From the NCBI GenBank assembly GCA_025529335.1, contig JAMYHX010000358.1, forward strand, positions 1 to 45,247: a DNA stretch of 45,247 bases. The letters are read 5' to 3'. The translations under genes were made by a program, and so were the position numbers. The notes beneath the pieces were generated by a model. That model saw nothing but the letters and a program-made list of their open reading frames with translations, was not told the origin of the DNA and did no database searches. Every line of letters starts with the position of its first letter. Position 1 is the stretch's first letter. Source of the DNA: Rhizopus sp. PT2906. Lineage: Eukaryota > Mucoromycota > Mucoromycetes > Mucorales > Rhizopodaceae. Below are positions 40,475 to 45,247 of the stretch, one piece after another.

Positions 40475-43306
40475 ATGTCAGTTTGCACCGTCAGGTAATA
40501 TAAGCCCAAATGATATCCTCAACATTTAATAACATGCATGTAGAGTGGCTTTGAGAGTAAGGCCACTGTTGGAGAAAGAAGAGACAAAAAGTTGTATTAC
40601 TTTTATACCCAACCAACCACAGGTTATCGTCGATCAAAACAGACAGTTTACGTTCGATCATGTCTATTCTCCATCTGTTACCCAGGAAGAAGTCTATCTT
40701 TCTTGTATTCAACCTTTATTTGATCAGTTTGTAAAAGGGTAAACTTTCTCAACTCTTATTTCTTAATTTGACATCTGATCACTCCTTTTGAATATAGATA
40801 TAATGCTACTGTATTGGCTTATGGGTAATATATTAAATCTTTTTTTTTTTTTCTCGAGGAAAAAAAAATAACATAAAATTTGTATTATTTTAGACAAACA
40901 GGAAGTGGTAAAACATACAATATGGGTACATCTTATCACCACCAGGACCCAAAGCATTATGGAATTGTACCTCGTTTTGCAGAAAACCTATTTTATTGGA
41001 TTCAAACTCAGACGAACAATAGCAACACATCTTATAAAGTCAGAATATCATTTCTTGAGTTGTATAACGAGGATCTCATAGACCTATTGAATATCAACAA
41101 TAACAGTATAACAATCAGAGAAGATTCATTAGGAAACATTTCTTGGTCCGGAGTACATGAAGAAGTAGTCTATGATACTAAAGGCTTATTAAAGTAAGCA
41201 AACATTAGATAAACAATCCTATCTTACAGCTTGTATAGTTGTTTATACCAAGGATCTATAGCACGTACAACAGCTTCAACAGATATGAACAGTCAATCAT
41301 CGCGTTCGCATGCTATCTTTAGCGTAACACTCGTGCAAAGCATACATTCGACTAAAAAAGAAATCACATCCAAATTCCACTTTGTTGACCTTGCAGGTTC
41401 AGAACGGGTATAACAAAAAAAAAAGTAAGCTACTTCATGCAACTTACTCCTTAAATGACACAGTTGAAGAAAACAAATGCTGTAGGAGATCGAGCCAGGG
41501 AAGGTATCTCGATCAATGCCGGCCTTTTAGCTCTTGGAAACGTCATTTCAGCCCTTAGCGATGGTGGACAGTACATACCCTACCGAAACTCCAAATTAAC
41601 ACGTTTGCTGCAAGACAGCTTGGGAGGCAACAGCCAGACACTGATGCTTGCCTGTGTCTCTCCAGCAGATAGCAACCAAAACGAAACGCTGAGCACGTTA
41701 AAATACGCGAATCGAGCCAAACGCATTACAAACAAGATTACTATCAATCAAGAACAAAGCGAAACAGATGCCTTAAAGGAGGAAATCGCTCGTCTTCGAG
41801 AAGAGATTCAGATCAGTGACGCCTTTATTAAGGAGGTTCATGTTGAATTAGATGAGCTTCGAAAAAGAAACCAAGTGTTGGAAGCTGCATTAGGCATTTC
41901 TCAACATAGCATCAGAGAGAGTCCCAAGGACGATGATGATGTTACTTTGGTAGGTTCATCTAGTGACGAAAAGCCAAACAATCGCCTATCTGTTCAGATC
42001 CCAGTTCGTACCTCTAGCTCAACAAGGCGAAAAAAGAAGCTGAGTCATTCCAACAGTACGAACAGGAAGAAGTTGACTTCTCAGTGTTCATCCAACACGA
42101 ATGGCGTACCTGATAAATTAGAGTTTATTGAAATGCATAAACATCGTATAAAGAAGGAAAGCATGTTTCTGAAGCAAGCTAGGGTAAAAGAGAGATTAGC
42201 CCTTTGTTTTGAAAATCTAATAACAATATTGTAGCTGGCTAAAGAGACGGTGGACGTTGGTAAATTGATCAGTTTGTTTCAAAGCAGTTTGAAAGAACAA
42301 AAACAACTCGTGTATTATATTGAGAAGCATCATGCTATGCGTCATCATCCAACGACAACAAATGAAGCACCAGAGACAAAAATCAAACGATCATCGTTAC
42401 CTCAGCCAAAGCAAGTGAAGAGAATGTCAAGTGAAAAGACAGGCGGTCAAAATAAGCAGTTACAGATTGAAATTGACCGTCTTGTTACTGAAAATGAAAA
42501 TATATCCGCTCAAATGAAGCAGATGGGATTGATTGTGAAAAGGGTATTTAGTATGATGAATAATGCAACCATTACTATTCAGCAAATCAAGCCTGTATTA
42601 AATAAGGCTATTGTTATCCACAACACATTGATAAAGCAAAAGACAGGCGACGTGACCAAGCGGCTTTCTAATCCACCAAAACCAGTTGATACAGTGTATC
42701 ATGAAATATTAAAGTAAGTTCATCTACAATACTTTCCTTTTATAAAAAGTAACATATCGTGTCAGGGTTATTTCAATAGATAATATCAAAAATCATTCAG
42801 CTTGTGCTGAAATAATTCAGGATTTGAAGCAGAAAAAGATTCAATTGATGAGAGAGCAAAAAGAGCTGCTAAAGGAGAGAAAGGATATCATTAGAGAATT
42901 TTACAATGATGACACCTCTCAAGAAGATGGTCAGCAATATATGGATGAAAGAATCGATGAGATCACCATTCAGGTAGATTACTTGTCTCAGCTAATTCAG
43001 GAACTGACTGCACCCACAGCCAATAAATACAATATAAAGCAGGCGATCAGTGATATCATACAACCACTAAAAGATACCGAGTTAAAGTCACTTTTATTGC
43101 TCTTTATTCAGCAGGACGTCATCAAAGGACATATCAAATCCATAATGCATCAACTGACTGAAGATAACCTATACAGATACCAACAAGGGTTTGTTCAATT
43201 ACGACGACTTGATAAAGTAATGAACAACCATATTCTTCAAGGCTTATTAAAATTACCATCAAGATTCTTAACAAATGGACTTGTTTTAATCTCTGGAAAG
43301 AAATAA
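40475..43306 (+). CDS. Kinesin-4-like N-terminal motor protein
   Basis: Plus-end-directed motor of the kinesin-4 (KIF4/KIF21) type, by motif. Eight exons: 40475-40494, 40544-40738, 40798-40824, 40894-41193, 41230-41407, 41464-42183, 42235-42713 and 42766-43306, giving 819 aa. The motor is at the very N-terminus (VRVALRVRPLLEKEE). P-loop GQTGSGKT spans exons 3/4, switch I is SQSSRSHAIF, switch II is DLAGSER, and the family-specific run is KKTNAVGDRAREGISINAG, then LLALGNVISALSD and PYRNSKLTRLLQDSLGGNS. A neck coiled coil follows (ETDALKEEIARLREEI). The tail is coiled coil with a basic Ser-rich insert, and lacks the long stalk and Cys-rich end of animal KIF4, so it is shorter than KIF4A (about 1230 aa). 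Exon 3 is 27 nt. A cargo or chromatin role cannot be told from the tail. Confidence 0.93.
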
Positions 43307-44005
43307 CATGTAAGATAGACCCTCTTTTTATATACAACTTTTAATATTATTCCCCCCATTAATTAATAAACACTTATAATAATAAACCCTTTTTTTTTTT
43401 TGAAGAAACCGAGGAAGAGGAGGGCGAGAACAATGTGGTAGACGCTTCCTAGCATCGTCGCATTGGACACCATTAAGTCTATCTCTCCTCAAAAAGATTG
43501 AATATCCACATGTTGCTAGCTTAAAAGATATGGTGAAGAAAGGACAAAGTTTGTATACTCAAAGTACATTTATCAGGATTTAGAGCCATTGTTGAATGCT
43601 GACTTTTATTTTTGACTGAATATCTTTATTATATTTAGCATTTCTTGACTTACTCTTCTGAGGTAATATTTTGCATTTCTTGTTTTGTGTTGTTTGGGAA
43701 TAGCAAACAGTAGAAAAAGCCAACAGAACCTTAATAACCTGTTGTCTGATATTGAATAGCTGTTTTCATATATACTTTTACAGTCTTTTCAGAATGTAAA
43801 TCCGCATTTTTATCATACAATTTATACGAAAAAAAAAACAAGTCAATGCGATATCTCTTTTTGAAAATGATAAACAATTATTTCAGACGAACTGATGTAA
43901 GCTTTTCAGACATAAAATTAAGCCAAACCTGCTTCTTTGTTGAGACATTTATCTTAAAAGCTCTCTGAATGTCTTATCCAACCAAGGCAACCTTTTGTAG
44001 TGACG
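43307..44005. other. Intergenic, no recognisable gene
   Basis: About 700 bp after kinesin-4. It includes a T run (43390-43401), then an acidic-coding stretch (EETEEEEGENNVVDAS, about 43403-43450) ending at a stop, which might be a remnant of a lost exon. The rest is AT-rich with stops in all frames. The left end of the transposon below was not found. Confidence 0.45.
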
Positions 44006-44598
44006 CTACATCAAGCATTTCGTATTCTGGGTGTTAAAGTATCCAATGAAGAAAGTGGACCAGCACTCTTCAATTGGATTAAGAAAAGGTGAGTAGGGAG
44101 GCATAAATAATGGCCTGTAGCCGCGACTTTGAATGGCACCAATCACATAATGAGAATGGTGAATCCTACAGTTGTCCATGACAATAAAAAATTCTTTTTT
44201 TTTTCTGCCATGTCTATCCAAAACGTCCATGACATTCCGAATGAAAACCACGATATAATACGCTGTTGCGCCCTTCTTTATCTTCGTTTTAGATGTGTCA
44301 TCACTTTTTGCTTTCAGATAAAGAAAACTCTTTCTCACTCTTGGCAACATCAGAAGGCTTCAATGGTTCTTCCTTTGAAAAATTTATATAGTCTCAAATG
44401 GAGATATACACCCGGCAATACTGATATTAACACACTTTTGTATTGGAACTGTCACTTGTGTTGGAGTACCCTTAACGGATCAAGCTCTACTTTTAATTTG
44501 ATAGGAATTGGATCCAGCTTCGTCGATAAACATACAATTGTTTTGGAAACCAACTCCAGCAGCTTTGAAGTACAACTTTCCGTTTGTTACTTACAAGG
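44006..44598 (-). pseudogene. Decayed Tc1/mariner (IS630-type) DDE transposase
   Basis: Minus strand. Reading from 44598: GVGFQNNCMFIDEAGSN (first catalytic Asp-Glu region), VNISIAGCISPFETI, KKGATAYYIVVFIRNVMD, FFIVMDNCRIHHSHYV (second Asp), and YRPLFMPPYSPFLNPIEECW (third acidic residue, D/E with NPIEE). This is the DDE_3 endonuclease pattern common in Mucorales Tc1/mariner elements. In-frame stops at 44480-44482 (TGA), 44384-44386 (TAA) and 44360-44362 (TGA), and loss of sequence after the last catalytic motif, show it is dead. No terminal inverted repeats or TA target duplications were located. The N-terminal DNA-binding part is missing or unrecognisable. Confidence 0.85.
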
Positions 44599-44599
44599 T

Positions 44600-45190
44600 G
44601 AACACTACATACACCAGAAAATGCACCAGAAAATAGGCCAATGCTACGGCCGCTACCTATGTCGTCACTATACAACTTCACATTACCAAAGCTTCTGCTT
44701 AATCTAAGACTGTTCAGTTCTCTCTCTGATATAAAATACGATGTGATCATAATTACACGTATTCTTGCATCTTTGTTGATAGCACCTAACAACATAAAAT
44801 TAGAATAAATAAACAACAACATTTCTTTTTATCTCTCTCTTCCTGAAAAGAAAAAAATAAAACCAAGACGATGAACAGTTCTGTTGGAGGGCATCATAGG
44901 TAATGGGTAGAGGTAGTGCCTGTAGCATTAGTCTAACTTCTGGTGCATTTTCTGATGCATGTACCTTGGTTACTCATATTACAGTAATATTTGTTTCGAC
45001 AGGGCGATTTAACGTTATTCCATTTTTTTGAGTCAAAGTTGAGTCTGAAGGTTCATATACTGGAATTCCTATTCATTGATACAGGTTTAACAGTTCGAAA
45101 TGGAGAAGGTGTGTCAAAGCCCACTCGTTGTATGCAGATTTACAGGCCATCCTTGCTACGCTTTATTTTCCTTTGTATAAATAATTAAAA
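44600..45190. other. Intergenic, transposon-derived but unassigned
   Basis: Between the dead DDE transposase and the LINE fragment. The first part (to about 44700) probably continues the transposase upstream, in a shifted frame (VTNGKLYF adjoining its catalytic domain). The rest has open frames without a motif I trust, including a 65-codon frame at 44991-45188. Confidence 0.4.
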
Positions 45191-45247
45191 ATAAAAGAGA
45201 TTTTCATCAGGGACGTAGTTTGCGACAAGGAGATTCTATATCTCCTA
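45191..45247 (+). mobile_element. Non-LTR (LINE) reverse-transcriptase fragment, cut by window end
   Basis: The last codons read RDFHQGRSLRQGDSISP on the plus strand. G-R-x-L-R-Q-G-D-x-x-S-P is the conserved reverse-transcriptase palm motif of LINE-type retrotransposons (usual form RGLRQGDPLSP). The frame is open to the window edge and should continue with the YADD-type motif beyond it. A stop lies shortly upstream in this frame, so a 5'-truncated or broken copy is likely. Confidence 0.6.

Noticed and set aside
44991..45188. 65-codon frame starting with FRQGD, similar to the RT motif
   Set aside because: Not followed by S-P and in a different frame from the clearer motif at 45200-45247; likely coincidence.
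1..45247. CRISPR array, bacterial operon or phage signals
   Set aside because: No spaced direct repeats; the window is eukaryotic with spliceosomal introns.

Overview
This window reads as nuclear DNA of an early-diverging fungus, most likely Mucoromycota (Mucorales). It is AT-rich and dense with intron-bearing genes; almost all introns are about 45-60 nt with GT-AG ends. The proteins are clearly fungal or opisthokont housekeeping proteins, and the spaces between them hold decayed transposon pieces of types common in Mucorales. All exon structures below were worked out by hand from reading frame, splice sites and protein family motifs. No alignment or transcript data were available.

Layout. 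0.9-4.6 kb: Rieske protein RIP1, an MCP1-like mitochondrial membrane protein, and Sec61 alpha. 4.8-5.9 kb: relics of a Fanzor/TnpB-like nuclease and a Helitron. 6.0-12.6 kb: a CorA/Alr-type Mg transporter, the spindle checkpoint protein MAD1 (divergent, 130 bp between starts), and a large disordered protein convergent with MAD1. 13.1-20.9 kb: eIF3m, an ING-family PHD protein, an F-box protein, phosphopantothenoylcysteine decarboxylase and NOP56. 21.7-22.3 kb: a small zinc-ribbon protein whose start lies at the edge of a long inverted repeat. 22.3-24.5 kb: gene desert with decayed coding fragments. 24.5-30.0 kb: kinesin-13, a small secreted protein, a CYSTM peptide and the AP endonuclease APN2. 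30.1-34.4 kb: a large broken gene and AT-rich desert. 34.4-43.3 kb: a protein kinase, a Gemin6 homolog, a tiny Whi5/Nrm1-like protein, an RNF216-like RBR ubiquitin ligase with a membrane-like insertion, a short proline-rich protein and a kinesin-4. 43.3 kb to the end: a dead Tc1/mariner-type transposase and, at the right edge, a LINE reverse-transcriptase fragment.

The genes do not form one pathway. Several touch chromosome segregation and cell cycle (MAD1, kinesin-13, kinesin-4, the Whi5-like protein, ING), which may be chance. I see no convincing new multi-gene system. The most interesting points are the RBR ligase with its IBR split by a hydrophobic hairpin, the fungal Gemin6, the very short Whi5/Nrm1-like protein, several tiny first coding exons, overlapping convergent 3' ends, a GATA-motif cluster upstream of the kinase, and the mixed transposon graveyard.
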